The position numbers and the translations under genes are program-made. The notes under the pieces are model-generated. The model was given only the letters and a program-made list of their open reading frames with translations. It ran no database searches and was not told the origin of the DNA. Positions 32,113-40,630 of a DNA stretch of 64,000 nt are shown here, in pieces. The DNA lies in NCBI GenBank assembly GCA_019637675.1, contig JAHBVE010000001.1:744001-808000 (forward strand), read 5' to 3'. Numbering within the stretch: the first letter of the stretch is position 1; each line of letters starts with the position of its first letter. The DNA comes from Anaerolineales bacterium (GTDB lineage Bacteria; Chloroflexota; Anaerolineae; Anaerolineales; UBA11579).

Positions 32113-32613
32113 CTATCCCGGCTTCTGCTGTTGGTCGTACAAATAGAAAACCAAGTCTTGCGGGCCGGTCTTCTGGCCGGCGTCGTGCAGAGCGCGCAGG
32201 ATCTGGGCGCGGTGGTCGGTGCCGTGGTTGGCGACGTGCAGCAGCACCTGCCAGACGGCCAGCTCGGCGTCTTCGCCCTGCAGCGGCTTGCTGGCCAGCG
32301 TTTCCTCGGTCAGGCTGTTGATGTAGGTCCGCATGGCGTCCTCCACCTGGTCCCAGTAGGCGCGCAGGGCAGCGCGGTCCTTGCCGGGGTTCTGCTCGTC
32401 GATCTCTTCTGCGGGCATCGGCGCGCCGAGGTCGAGGAACCAGATGTGATCGACGCGGATCAGGTGGGCGATCTGTGTGCGCAGCGAACCCATCGAATAG
32501 TCGAGCGGCTGGGTCCAGATCTCCTCGGGCAGCTCGGCCAGGTGGCGCTGCCAGATCTTGCGGTTCTCGCTGATGTGATAGTCGTACAAGGTGCGGAAGG
32601 CTTCAACGTTCAC
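32113..32613 (-). CDS. DinB-family protein
   Basis: 166 residues starting at the GTG at 32613, which has GGAGAG four bases upstream; this overlaps the end of the SRAP gene by 11 bases. The DinB four-helix pattern is visible: AFRTLYDYHISENRKIWQRH, then LRTQIAHLIRVDHIWFLDL, and VLLHVANHGTDHRAQILRAL with the three histidines expected to bind a metal (H in AHLIRVDH, H and HxxxH in the last motif). Such proteins are often thiol-dependent transferases or stress-induced. Translational coupling with the SRAP gene hints at a shared damage response. Confidence 0.85.
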   Translation of the reverse strand: MNVEAFRTLYDYHISENRKIWQRHLAELPEEIWTQPLDYSMGSLRTQIAHLIRVDHIWFLDLGAPMPAEEIDEQNPGKDRAALRAYWDQVEDAMRTYINSLTEETLASKPLQGEDAELAVWQVLLHVANHGTDHRAQILRALHDAGQKTGPQDLVFYLYDQQQKPG

Positions 32614-33334
32614 GTTTCTCTCCAAAGTTTTGTTCAAGGATCTTTTCATGCGGCGGGTCAAAGGGCAGCGGCTCGACGCATTCAGGCACGTCGTTGACCG
32701 CGTTGCTGACGATGGGGGCGACCTGATGATAGGTCATCTCGTCTGGTGGGTAGGGCTGCAGCAGGGCTTGCAGGGTCTTTGGGTCGCTGACTTCGCCCGG
32801 CTGCAGCCAGGCGGCGATGTGCTCGGCGGGCAGGATGACGCCCATGCGGTGGTGGATCTGCTTGACCAGCGCGTTGGGCGCGCAGGTGATGGTGGCGCAG
32901 GTCTTGACCTCGGAGCCGTCCATCGAGTGCCAACTGTCCCACACGCCGGCCAGGGAGAAGGGGCGGCGGGATCTGAGGTGCACCCAGTACGGAACCTTCT
33001 CGCGCTTGCGCGGGAACTTGACCCATTCGAAGATGCCATCGGCCAGCACGATGCAGCGGCGGTAACGGAACGGGCCGCGGAAAGCGGGGGTGCGGGTGAT
33101 GCCCTCGGAGCGGGCGTTGATCAGCAGCGAGGTCATCTTGGCGCCGCTGGAGAACGAGGGGATCAGGCCCCAGTTGACGAAGTCAACTTTGTTGCTGCCA
33201 TCGTTGAGGACGACGGCGACAGGTTGGGTGGGAGCAATGTTGTAGCGCGGAGCAAGCTGGTCTGGCACGCTGAGCCAAGGGAAGGTGTCCCGGATGAGGT
33301 CTCGGCTGGCGGTGAGGGTGAAGCGGCCGGGCAT
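32603..33334 (-). CDS. SRAP (YedK/HMCES) protein lacking the catalytic Cys2
   Basis: 243 residues of the SOS-response-associated peptidase family, which traps abasic sites in single-stranded DNA. The active site in E. coli YedK is C2, N75, E105, H160. Here N73 (LINARSEG), E103 (DGIFEWVK) and the histidines of IHHRMGVIL (161-162) are kept, but the N-terminus reads MPGRFTLTA: Cys2 is replaced by proline. GGAGG is placed eight bases before this ATG and no upstream start restores MCGR. Without Cys2 the thiazolidine crosslink cannot form in the known way. Downstream is a coupled DinB-like gene; upstream, after a repeat block, a radical SAM repair-type gene. Confidence 0.9.
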   Translation of the reverse strand: MPGRFTLTASRDLIRDTFPWLSVPDQLAPRYNIAPTQPVAVVLNDGSNKVDFVNWGLIPSFSSGAKMTSLLINARSEGITRTPAFRGPFRYRRCIVLADGIFEWVKFPRKREKVPYWVHLRSRRPFSLAGVWDSWHSMDGSEVKTCATITCAPNALVKQIHHRMGVILPAEHIAAWLQPGEVSDPKTLQALLQPYPPDEMTYHQVAPIVSNAVNDVPECVEPLPFDPPHEKILEQNFGEKRER

Positions 33335-33796
33335 CTACGCCGCCTCCGCAGCTGCGCTGCTCCGTCGGCGTTTGCAGTTTGCTGCTGCTTCGCAGCAAGC
33401 GCAAACTGCGCGCTGCAATTTGCGGAGCAACTCTGGTTTGGAGATGGTGCGCCGCTTTGCGGCGCTGGAGTTGTTGCGCAACTCCGGTTGCAAGATGTTG
33501 TTCGTTTTAGGGGTGGGGGTATAGGGTGCAACTAAAAAGATATCTGGGTGAGATAGCGCTGCATCCGTGTAGGGGCGGGTCTCAGACCCGCCCTTTGGTA
33601 CTGGGTGGGAATTCGCTGTGCGCGGAAGATGAGTGAATGATGGGTCCTTCGCTGAGCTGGGTTCGGCGGTCTGGTGAGGATGTAGAAACCCGCTCAGGAT
33701 GACATTGGGAGGCGAGGATGGTTTGTAGGGGCGGGGCTTAGACCCGCCAATCAGCCTGGCATCCGTAAGGGTGGCGGCGCTCAACATATTGTTATT
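33335..33796. repeat. Gene-free block of hairpins and dispersed repeats
   Basis: From 33345 to 33495 the DNA is a chain of near-palindromes such as GTTTGCAGTTTGCTGCTGC facing GCAGCAAGCGCAAACTGC, GCGCCGCTTTGCGGCGC, and GGAGTTGTTGCGCAACTCC. Then come the palindromes GTAGGGGCGGGTCTCAGACC.. at 33569-33593 and GTAGGGGCGGGGCTTAGACC.. at 33725-33748, and between them a copy of the ATGACA-ending family at about 33632-33707. No gene is supported. Confidence 0.7.
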
Positions 33797-35011
33797 TTAA
33801 CCGGGGAAGCGCGGGCGCAGTTGCGGCGTGGGCTCGGCCATGTCCATTAGGCGGGGCTGGAAGCTGGGCTGGCGGCCGTTGAGCAGCACGAAGGGCGCAC
33901 TGCGCTTGGGTACGATGCCCAGCTGCTTGAGCTGCTCCAGGCTGGTGATGGCGCGGTGGCGGCGGGCACGCAGGATGGCATCCGCGCTCTTGGGGCCGAT
34001 GCCGGGCACCAGCAGCAGTTGCTCGCGGCTGGCGGTGTTGAGCTCGACCGGCTTGTGCAGCAAAGTTTGCTCGGCCCAGGCGGTCTTGGGATCTTTGTTG
34101 AGCGGCAGGTTGCCGCTCTGGTTGAAGGGCAACTCCTCCATGGCGAAGCCGTAATCGCGCAGCAGGAAGGAAGCCTGGTACAAGCGATGCTCGCGCCAGG
34201 GGTTCTCCGGGCGGTGATTCTCCAGCGGGGTGTCAATGATCGGCGAAAAGGCCGAGTAGTAGGTGCGCTTGAGCTTGAGCTCGTGATAGAGATATTCGGA
34301 GGTCGAGACCAGCTCCACGTCGGTCTCGTCGGCGCCGCCGACGACGAACTGAGTGACCGAACTGGCCCAGCGCCCGTTCCAGGTGCTGGCGGGCGCCTCA
34401 TTGACGCGGATCTCTTGCGCCCATTTGAGCGGGGCCAGCAGCTCGTCTGCAAATTTCTTCATCGGCGCCAGGGTCGCCAGGCGCTGGGCGTTGGCGCCCT
34501 CCAGATTCACCGAGATGCGGTCGGCCAGCTGCATGGAGCGGCGCACCTGGTCGCGGTCGGCGCCGGGCATGATCTTGAGGTGCAGGTAGCCGCGGAAGCC
34601 GAGCTTGTTGCGCAGAATTTCGGCGGTGTCGATGAGCTTGTCCTGGGTGGTGACGCCGCCCTTGATAATGCCGGAACTGAGGAAGAGGCCTTCGACCAGG
34701 CGTTGGCGGTAGGCCTGGTAGGAGACCTGGGCCATTTCGTCCGGCTTGATGGTGATGCGTTGCATTTTGCTGCGGCCGGCGCGGAAGGGGCAGTAGTTGC
34801 AGTTGCGCTCGCAGGCGGTGGTGAGCATGCTCTTGACCACCTTCATCTTGCGGCCACCGGGTAGAGAGACTTCGCTGATGGGGATGGTGGCTACGGGGCG
34901 GGCAGGCAGCTGGCGGCCGCCGACCACGGGGGCGCAGACCTGGTCGTTCTCGCTGTCGGCTTCGAGGTGCATATCCCGCCCGACGACGCGCAATTTTTGC
35001 AGCGTTTCCAT
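33797..35011 (-). CDS. Radical SAM protein of the putative DNA modification/repair type
   Basis: 404 residues. The cluster motif is CERNCNYC (C67, C71, C74; CxxxCxxC). The family pattern includes FLSSGIIKGGVTTQDKLID, YLHLKIMPGADRDQV, VNLEGANAQRLATLAP, and the C-terminal helix-hairpin-helix ELNTASREQLLLVPGIGPKS (about 315-335) expected to bind DNA. This matches the group named rSAM_link_UDG, which usually lies beside a uracil-DNA-glycosylase-like partner. I see no such partner in this window. A DNA-repair role is inferred from the family. The nearest gene downstream is the SRAP gene, 460 bases away. Confidence 0.85.
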   Translation of the reverse strand: METLQKLRVVGRDMHLEADSENDQVCAPVVGGRQLPARPVATIPISEVSLPGGRKMKVVKSMLTTACERNCNYCPFRAGRSKMQRITIKPDEMAQVSYQAYRQRLVEGLFLSSGIIKGGVTTQDKLIDTAEILRNKLGFRGYLHLKIMPGADRDQVRRSMQLADRISVNLEGANAQRLATLAPMKKFADELLAPLKWAQEIRVNEAPASTWNGRWASSVTQFVVGGADETDVELVSTSEYLYHELKLKRTYYSAFSPIIDTPLENHRPENPWREHRLYQASFLLRDYGFAMEELPFNQSGNLPLNKDPKTAWAEQTLLHKPVELNTASREQLLLVPGIGPKSADAILRARRHRAITSLEQLKQLGIVPKRSAPFVLLNGRQPSFQPRLMDMAEPTPQLRPRFPG

Positions 35012-35410
35012 GCGGACTATATTCGCACATATGTTCTAGTGTGGCAAGGGTTGTCAAGGTGGGCTCATGTTGGGGGCTGTTGCCCTCACCCGCTCGCTGC
35101 GCTCGCAATGACGATGTTGGGGTGCACTGCAGTGTGTCCTGGTCTTTTGAAAAAAAGTACGCAGCTTGGGAGATGTGCCAATAAGGATCCTTCCCTGGTC
35201 TGGCATCGGCGTTCTGGTGTGGATGTATAAACCCGGTCAGGATGACACGGGTGAGGGCAGCAGATTGCTTCGCTCGCAATGACAAGGCGCATCGTCATTC
35301 CGAACGAGCCGCGTAGCGGCGAGGAGGAATCCTTTAGGACATTACAAATAGGGATGGAAGTTTGTGACCTAAAGGATTCCTCGCGGCTTCGCCGCTTCGG
35401 AATGACGTAC
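35012..35410. repeat. Gene-free repeat cluster
   Basis: 35294-35406 is a 113-base element with ends GTCATTCCGAA and TTCGGAATGAC and inner GAGGAATCCTTTAGG / CCTAAAGGATTCCTC. About 35186-35252 is a copy of the CAGGATGACA-ending family. Two GCTCGCAATGAC tracts occur near 35100-35112 and 35270-35283. No gene is supported in the roughly 400 bases. Confidence 0.75.
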
Positions 35411-35449
35411 CACTCTAAAAAAGAGAGCGCACGGAGTGCGCTCTCTTTT
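35411..35449 (-). terminator. Terminator beyond the amino-acid ABC operon
   Basis: AAGAGAGCGCAC (35421-35432) and GTGCGCTCTCTT (35436-35447) form a 12-bp stem. On the minus strand it is followed by TTTTTTAGAG. It lies about 50 bases past the last ABC transporter gene. Confidence 0.8.
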
Positions 35450-35453
35450 GTGT

Positions 35454-35491
35454 TATCAGGCTCATAACCCGAAGGTTCCCGGTTCGAGTCC
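35454..35491 (+). pseudogene. Fragment of a tRNA, Met-like 3' half
   Basis: The 38 bases contain an anticodon-arm-like ATCAGGCTCATAACCCGAAG (anticodon CAT) followed by GTTCCCGGTTCGAGTCC, which looks like the variable and T loops of a tRNA-Met. The acceptor, the D arm and the second half of the T stem are missing. It cannot be a functional tRNA. Such 3'-half copies often mark the end of a former integrated element. Confidence 0.55.
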
Positions 35492-35496
35492 TTGAA

Positions 35497-36246
35497 TTAG
35501 TGATGCAGAATCTGAGACAAGAACAGCTTGGTGCGGTCTTCTTTGGGGGACTTGAAGATCTGCTCGGGCGTGCCGCTTTCGACGATCTCGCCTTTGTCGA
35601 AGAAGAACATGCGGTCGGCCACGGCGCGGGCGAAGCCCATCTCATGCGTGACCACCAGCATGGTCATGCCGGTCTTGGCCAGTTCGATCATGGCGTCGAG
35701 CACCTCTTTGATCATTTCGGGGTCGAGGGCGCTGGTGGGCTCGTCGAAGAGCATGATCTTGGGCTCCATGGCCAGGGCGCGGGCAATGGCGACGCGCTGC
35801 TGCTGGCCGCCGGAGAGCTGGCCGGGGTACTTGTTGGCCTGCTCGGGGATGCCGACCCGTTTGAGCAGCTCCATGGCTTTGGCTTCAGCGCGGGGCTTGT
35901 CCCACTTCTTGACCCAGATGGGGGCCAGGCTGACGTTCTGCAGCACGGTCAGGTGCGGGAACAGGTTGAACTGCTGGAAGACCATGCCGGTCTCCTCGCG
36001 GATCTTTTCGATGTTGCGCACATCATGGCTGAGCTCGATGCCATCCACCACGATGTCGCCTTGCTGGTGCTCTTCCAGATGGTTGATGGTGCGGATGAAG
36101 GTGGACTTGCCCGAGCCAGACGGCCCGAAAATCACGATCACTTCACCCTGGTTCACTTCCATGCTCACGCCGCGTAGGGCGTGAAAATCGCCAAACCATT
36201 TGTGGACGTCTTTGGCGATGATGATGGGTTTCTTGTCTGCGGTCAT
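35497..36246 (-). CDS. aapP: Polar amino-acid ABC transporter ATPase (AapP/GlnQ type)
   Basis: 249 residues. Walker [10 protein letters not shown], signature [15 protein letters not shown], Walker [15 protein letters not shown] and the switch in [14 protein letters not shown]. This is the ATPase of PAAT-family importers. It is the last of four genes in order binding protein, permease, permease, ATPase, the layout of the general amino-acid transporter AapJQMP/BztABCD. It begins 15 bases after the second permease with an AGGAG-like site. The exact amino acids carried cannot be told from sequence alone. Confidence 0.93.
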   Translation of the reverse strand: MTADKKPIIIAKDVHKWFGDFHALRGVSMEVNQGEVIVIFGPSGSGKSTFIRTINHLEEHQQGDIVVDGIELSHDVRNIEKIREETGMVFQQFNLFPHLTVLQNVSLAPIWVKKWDKPRAEAKAMELLKRVGIPEQANKYPGQLSGGQQQRVAIARALAMEPKIMLFDEPTSALDPEMIKEVLDAMIELAKTGMTMLVVTHEMGFARAVADRMFFFDKGEIVESGTPEQIFKSPKEDRTKLFLSQILHH

Positions 36247-36261
36247 GGTTCTCCTCGCAAC

Positions 36262-37455
36262 TTAGCGTTTGCCTACGCCCAGTGAATCTTCCAGGCGGAT
36301 ACTGACATAGGACATGGCGTAACTAAACACCCAATACAGCAGGGATATGAAAGCGTATACCTCGCGGTGGGTGCCCAGGAAGGCGGGCTGGGCCAGCACG
36401 GTGCGGGCAATGCCCACCAGGTCGAACAGGCCCACGATGGCGACCAGGGCGGTGTCCTTGAACAGGGCGATGAACTGGCCCACCAGGATGGGGATGATCA
36501 GGCGCAGCGCCTGGGGCAGGATGATGAGGCCCATCGAGAGCGTGGTGCTGAGCCCCAGGGCGTAAGCTGCCTCGTATTGGCCTTTGGGGATGGCCTGCAG
36601 GCCGCCGCGCACATTCTCGGCCAGGTAGGCGGCGCTGAACAGCGTGATGCCGACCATGGCACGCAGCACACGGTCGATCGTGACGCCGGAGGGCAGGAAC
36701 AGCGGCAGCATGAGCTGGGCCATGAACAGGATGGTGATGAGCGGCACGCCGCGCACCACCTCGATGAAGGTGATGCAGAACCAGCGCACGATGCGCAGGT
36801 CTGACTGGCGGCCGAGGGCCAGCAGCACACCGATGGGGAAGGAGAACACAATGCCCACGATGGTGAGCATGAAGGTGAGCATCAAGCCGCCCCATAAGTT
36901 GGTGCCTACCTGAGGCAGCGGGCCGCCGTCGCCAAAGCCACGCAGCAGCAGAATGAAGATGAGCGGCCAGATCACCCAGCCAATTCCCACTACGCTGCGC
37001 ATAGCCTTGCCTGCGCCGCGGGCCAGCCACCAGCCGGCGGCCAGCAGGGCGCCCATAGCCAGCAGCCAGGTGCGCGACGGGCCGCTGACTACGAAGGCCA
37101 GCGCCACCAGCAGCGCGACCAGGCCGATGGTGAAACGAGTCGAGGTTTTGCCCTTGCCCCATATGGACAGTGAATTGCCGATGAGGAAGGACAGCAACAG
37201 CATCGAGACCCAGATGCGCCAGACCTGGGCGATGGGGTATTGGCCCAGCAGGATCAGGCGCAGATTGGTCTGGATGACGGCCCAATCCGCCTCGGTGAAG
37301 ACCCAGGTGATCAGCCCGCGCAAGGTGACGAAGGTCAGCCAGGCGGCGGCCACCGTGAGGATGGCGTTGCTCCAGGAGTTGAACAGGTTCTTGCGCAGCC
37401 AGCCCAGCAGGGTCTGGCGCTCAGCCAGGGGTGGTTTCATGATCGCTTCGCTCAT
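36262..37455 (-). CDS. aapM: Amino-acid ABC transporter permease (AapM/BztC type)
   Basis: 397 residues, longer than the usual 220-residue PAAT permease because of an N-terminal extra membrane region; this is characteristic of AapM/BztC. About four helices precede residue 180, then LMLTFMLTIVGIVFSFPIGV starts the standard permease core. The EAA-like loop is YLAENVRGGLQAIPKGQYEA (about 280-300), which contacts the ATPase. It directly abuts the preceding permease gene (its ATG follows the stop without a gap). Confidence 0.9.
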   Translation of the reverse strand: MSEAIMKPPLAERQTLLGWLRKNLFNSWSNAILTVAAAWLTFVTLRGLITWVFTEADWAVIQTNLRLILLGQYPIAQVWRIWVSMLLLSFLIGNSLSIWGKGKTSTRFTIGLVALLVALAFVVSGPSRTWLLAMGALLAAGWWLARGAGKAMRSVVGIGWVIWPLIFILLLRGFGDGGPLPQVGTNLWGGLMLTFMLTIVGIVFSFPIGVLLALGRQSDLRIVRWFCITFIEVVRGVPLITILFMAQLMLPLFLPSGVTIDRVLRAMVGITLFSAAYLAENVRGGLQAIPKGQYEAAYALGLSTTLSMGLIILPQALRLIIPILVGQFIALFKDTALVAIVGLFDLVGIARTVLAQPAFLGTHREVYAFISLLYWVFSYAMSYVSIRLEDSLGVGKR

Positions 37456-38637
37456 TTAGCGCTCCACCAAACGCACACGGGCGTTGTACCAGTTCATGAA
37501 TATCGAGGTGATGAGGCTGAACATCAAGTAGGTGAGCATGACCAGCGTGATCATTTCCACGGCGCGGCCGCTCTGGTTCAGGATCGTGTTCGAGACGTAG
37601 AACAGGTCCGGGTAGCCCACTGCGATGGCCAGTGACGAGTTCTTGGTCAGGTTGAGGTATTGACTGGTAAGCGGGGGAATGATGACTTGCAGCGCCTGCG
37701 GGAACACGACCAGGCGCAGGGTTTGGAAGCTGGTCAGGCCGATGGCGCGGGCGGCTTCGACCTGGCCTTTGGAGACGGCCTGGATGCCGGCGCGCACCAC
37801 CTCGCCGATGAAGGCCGCGGTGTACAGCACCAGGCCGGAGACCAGGGCCATGAACTCAGGCGTGAAGATGCGGCCGCCGCGGATGTTGAGGCCCTGCACC
37901 GCGGGCAGATCGAGGCTGAGCGGGGCCGCCGGCTGCAGGAACCAGCCGGCCACCGCCACGGCGATGAAGGCCAGCGGCGCCCACACGATGGCGAGCGGGG
38001 CTTTGCCGGTGCGCTTGCCCTGGAAGTGGAAGATTACGATGATGGCGAGGGCCAGCAGCAGGCCGCCGAACAGGAACAGCTTGAAGGCCGGCCAGGTTTC
38101 GGTGGGGATGCCCCAGGGGATGCCGATGCCGCGGTTGCTGAGGATGATGTTGCCCGGCCAATTGATAGCATCCCGCACCAGCGGCAGTTTGAGGAAAACG
38201 CCCAGATACCAAAAGATGAGGAAGACCAATAAGGACAAGTTGCGCATCAGTTCCAGGTAGGCTGTGGCCAGGGTGCGCACCAGCACATTGCTGGAGAGGC
38301 GCGCCACGCCCAGAATGATGCCGAGGATGGTGGACAGCACGATGCCGACCGCGCTGACCAGCAGCGTGTTGTACAGGCCGGCTAAGAAGGCCTGGATGTA
38401 GGCGGAGCTGCGTGTGTAGTCGTTGAGGGTTTCGGCCAGGTCAAAACCGGCCGTGTTCTGCAAGAAGCCAATGCCCAGCGTGGTGCCTTGCTGGCGCAAG
38501 CCATTGACCATGTTTTGGATCAATATATAGCCAAAGAACAGCACTGCCGCGCCAAAGGCCAGCTGCGCCAGTAATCTGAGCGCCCGCTCGTCTCTCCAGA
38601 AAGGCGGGTTGGCATGTGCTTTGGGGGCGTTTGCCAT
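37456..38637 (-). CDS. aapQ: Amino-acid ABC transporter permease (AapQ/BztB type)
   Basis: 393 residues with N-terminal helix LAFGAAVLFFGYILIQNMV, a core start YNTLLVSAVGIVLSTILGII, and the long insertion of AapQ (about 160-260, VRDAINWPGNIILSNRGIGIP). The EAA loop is FIGEVVRAGIQAVSKGQVEA near 300. Extended length and insertion separate it from GlnP-like permeases. It lies 77 bases after the binding protein gene and adjoins aapM. Confidence 0.92.
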   Translation of the reverse strand: MANAPKAHANPPFWRDERALRLLAQLAFGAAVLFFGYILIQNMVNGLRQQGTTLGIGFLQNTAGFDLAETLNDYTRSSAYIQAFLAGLYNTLLVSAVGIVLSTILGIILGVARLSSNVLVRTLATAYLELMRNLSLLVFLIFWYLGVFLKLPLVRDAINWPGNIILSNRGIGIPWGIPTETWPAFKLFLFGGLLLALAIIVIFHFQGKRTGKAPLAIVWAPLAFIAVAVAGWFLQPAAPLSLDLPAVQGLNIRGGRIFTPEFMALVSGLVLYTAAFIGEVVRAGIQAVSKGQVEAARAIGLTSFQTLRLVVFPQALQVIIPPLTSQYLNLTKNSSLAIAVGYPDLFYVSNTILNQSGRAVEMITLVMLTYLMFSLITSIFMNWYNARVRLVER

Positions 38638-38714
38638 GCATTCCTCCTACTTACAAATACGGGGGCGGGCATGTGCCCGCCCCCGTATCGTGTTCGTGTA
38701 ACAGGTAAGCCGGT

Positions 38715-39824
38715 CTAGCGGAAGGGCGGAGCGTAGAGCAGGCCGCCTTCGGTGTAGAGGCTGTTCAGACCGCGGGGGATGTAGGTCGGAGTGTCCGGAC
38801 CCAGGCTACGGTTGTAGACCTCTTCGTAGTTACCCACCTGGCTGATGATGTTGTAAGCCCAGTCGGCGCTCAGGCCCAGGGCTGCGCCCAACTCACCCTC
38901 GGCGCCCAGCATACGCAGGACTTCAGGGTTGGAGCTGGTCATCATGCTGTCAACATTGGCGGAGGTGACGCCGAACTCCTCAGCGGAGATCAGAGCGAAC
39001 ACGGTCCACTGCGCAATGTCGAACCACTGGTCATCACCGTGGCGAACCATGGGGCCCAGGGGCTCCTTGGACATGGTGACATCCAGGATCACGTGCGCCT
39101 CAGGGTCAGCCAACACAGTGCGGCGGGAAACCAGGCCGGACTTGTCGGTGGTGACGGCGTCACAGCGGCCCTCGGCGTAGGCGGCGAAGGTGCCATCGGC
39201 ATCTTCGAAGACAGCCGGGGTGTAGCTCACACCGGCGGCGGCGAAGACGTCAGCCAGGTTCAGCTCGGTGGTGGTGCCGGTCTGCACGCAGATCGTGCCG
39301 CCATCCAGGCCAGCGATGTCAGTGATGCCGCTGTCCTCGCGGACCATCAGACCCTGACCATCGTAGAAGGTGGTGTGCACGAAGTTGCCGCCCAGCTCGG
39401 TGTCACGCAGGGTGCTCCAAGTGGTGTTGCGGCTCAGTACGTCGATCTCACCGGACTGCAGAGCGGTGAAGCGCTCAGCGGCGGTGACGGGGCGGAACTC
39501 CACGGCGTCAGCGTCGCCAAAGATGGCGGCGGCCAGAGCGCGGCAGTAGTCCACGTCCACACCGGAGAAGTTGCCGTCGGCATCAACGTAGCCGAAGCCA
39601 GGCACCTGAGAGTTGACACCGCAGATCAGGTTGCCGCGAGACTGCACAGCTTCCAGGGTTACGCCGTAGCCGGAGGGGGTGGTGAAGATCACCTCGGCGG
39701 GGGCGGCGGTGGGCTGCTCAACCGGAGCGTCACCAGTCGCAGGGGCGGGGCTGCCACCACACGCGGCCAGGAGCACCGCAGTGGCCAACAGCAGACCCAA
39801 AATGGGGTACAGCTTCTTGGTCAT
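38715..39824 (-). CDS. aapJ: General amino-acid ABC transporter binding lipoprotein (AapJ/BztA type)
   Basis: 369 residues from the ATG at 39824, which has AAGGAG upstream; an earlier in-frame ATG lacks a site. The signal LLLATAVLLAACGG puts the lipid on C22. The mature part is a family-3 solute-binding protein: VQSRGNLICGVNSQVPGFGY, FSGVDVDYCRALAAAIFGDA, FTALQSGEIDVLSRNTTWS, and the AapJ-type C-terminal GLSADWAYNIISQVGNYEEV. It captures amino acids outside the membrane and feeds the AapQMP channel. First gene of the operon, with a long leader. Confidence 0.93.
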   Translation of the reverse strand: MTKKLYPILGLLLATAVLLAACGGSPAPATGDAPVEQPTAAPAEVIFTTPSGYGVTLEAVQSRGNLICGVNSQVPGFGYVDADGNFSGVDVDYCRALAAAIFGDADAVEFRPVTAAERFTALQSGEIDVLSRNTTWSTLRDTELGGNFVHTTFYDGQGLMVREDSGITDIAGLDGGTICVQTGTTTELNLADVFAAAGVSYTPAVFEDADGTFAAYAEGRCDAVTTDKSGLVSRRTVLADPEAHVILDVTMSKEPLGPMVRHGDDQWFDIAQWTVFALISAEEFGVTSANVDSMMTSSNPEVLRMLGAEGELGAALGLSADWAYNIISQVGNYEEVYNRSLGPDTPTYIPRGLNSLYTEGGLLYAPPFR

Positions 39825-39939
39825 ATATCTTTTCTCCTTAACAAGATTTGGTATGACTGGCCTGGATAGGCCCATTTAGTAGTACGTCAGTACCGTTGCG
39901 TAGGTAATTCGTATACTAAACGCCAGAATGGAGAACGCG

Positions 39940-39969
39940 ATTATAAGGGTAAAAGGGAAAACGAATCAA
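39940..39969 (-). promoter_or_regulatory. Probable promoter of the amino-acid ABC operon
   Basis: Minus strand TTGATT (39969-39964), an 18-base spacer and TATAAT (39945-39940). The leader to the ATG is about 110 bases; I found no known riboswitch in it. Confidence 0.55.
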
Positions 39970-40019
39970 CCCCGAACTTGCAAAGGGGTGACGCGTTGTA
40001 GGGGCTTTTTGCGAGAATT

Positions 40020-40607
40020 TTAAGATTTCAGCTCGGGCAGATCTGGCAATTGGGCTTGCGAAGCCAGATTTTCAAGGTTGAGCTTGGGCAGGTCTTCGAT
40101 CTTGCTGAGGCCGAAGTGCTGCAGGAATTCCGAGGTGGTGGAGTACAGGATCGGGCGGCCGGGGCCATCGGCGCGGCCAGCTTCTTCCACCAGGCCGTGG
40201 GTCAGCAGTGAGCGGATCGAGCTGTCGCTGTTCACGCCGCGCACGGAATCGATCTGGGGGCGGGTGATGGGCTGCTGGTAGGCCACGATGGCGAGGCACT
40301 CCAGCGCGGCGGCGCTGAGGCGGGTGCTGGCTTCGAGGTGCAGGAAGCGCTCGACCAGCGGCGCGGCTTCCGGCGCGCTGATGAGGCGCAGCTCGCCGCG
40401 GTAGCGCTGCAAGCGGATGCCGCGGGCAGCGAAGCCCTCTTCCACGGCGGGCAGGGCGGCCTCGACCTGCTTGGCCGGCACTTCCAGCGCGGCGGCGAGC
40501 TGGTTCACGGCCACCAGGCCGGGGGCCACGAAGAGCAGCGCTTCAATGCGCGCTTCGAGGGAAAGTTTTTCTTCGCGTGCTGTTTCGGATGCCTTTTTTG
40601 CCGCCAT
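40020..40607 (-). CDS. scpB: Segregation and condensation protein ScpB
   Basis: 195 residues, normal for the family. Two winged-helix domains: the first from LEARIEALLFVAPGLVAVNQ, the second with ALECLAIVAYQQPITRPQID, VRGVNSDSSIRSLLTHGLVE and LYSTTSEFLQHFGL (about 100-175). ScpB dimers, with ScpA, bridge the Smc heads in chromosome condensation. scpA is usually adjacent but is not in this stretch. It is divergent from the lipoprotein gene with only 23 bases between the two starts. Confidence 0.95.
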   Translation of the reverse strand: MAAKKASETAREEKLSLEARIEALLFVAPGLVAVNQLAAALEVPAKQVEAALPAVEEGFAARGIRLQRYRGELRLISAPEAAPLVERFLHLEASTRLSAAALECLAIVAYQQPITRPQIDSVRGVNSDSSIRSLLTHGLVEEAGRADGPGRPILYSTTSEFLQHFGLSKIEDLPKLNLENLASQAQLPDLPELKS

Positions 40608-40630
40608 GCTATATTTGCTCTACCTTTCTG

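Noticed and set aside
33335-33796. CRISPR-like appearance of repeated units
   Set aside because: Units are palindromic, of unequal length and unequal spacing, with no constant spacers and no cas genes in the window.
39825-39939. Possible riboswitch in the long leader of the amino-acid ABC operon
   Set aside because: No known aptamer motif or terminator-antiterminator pair could be recognised.
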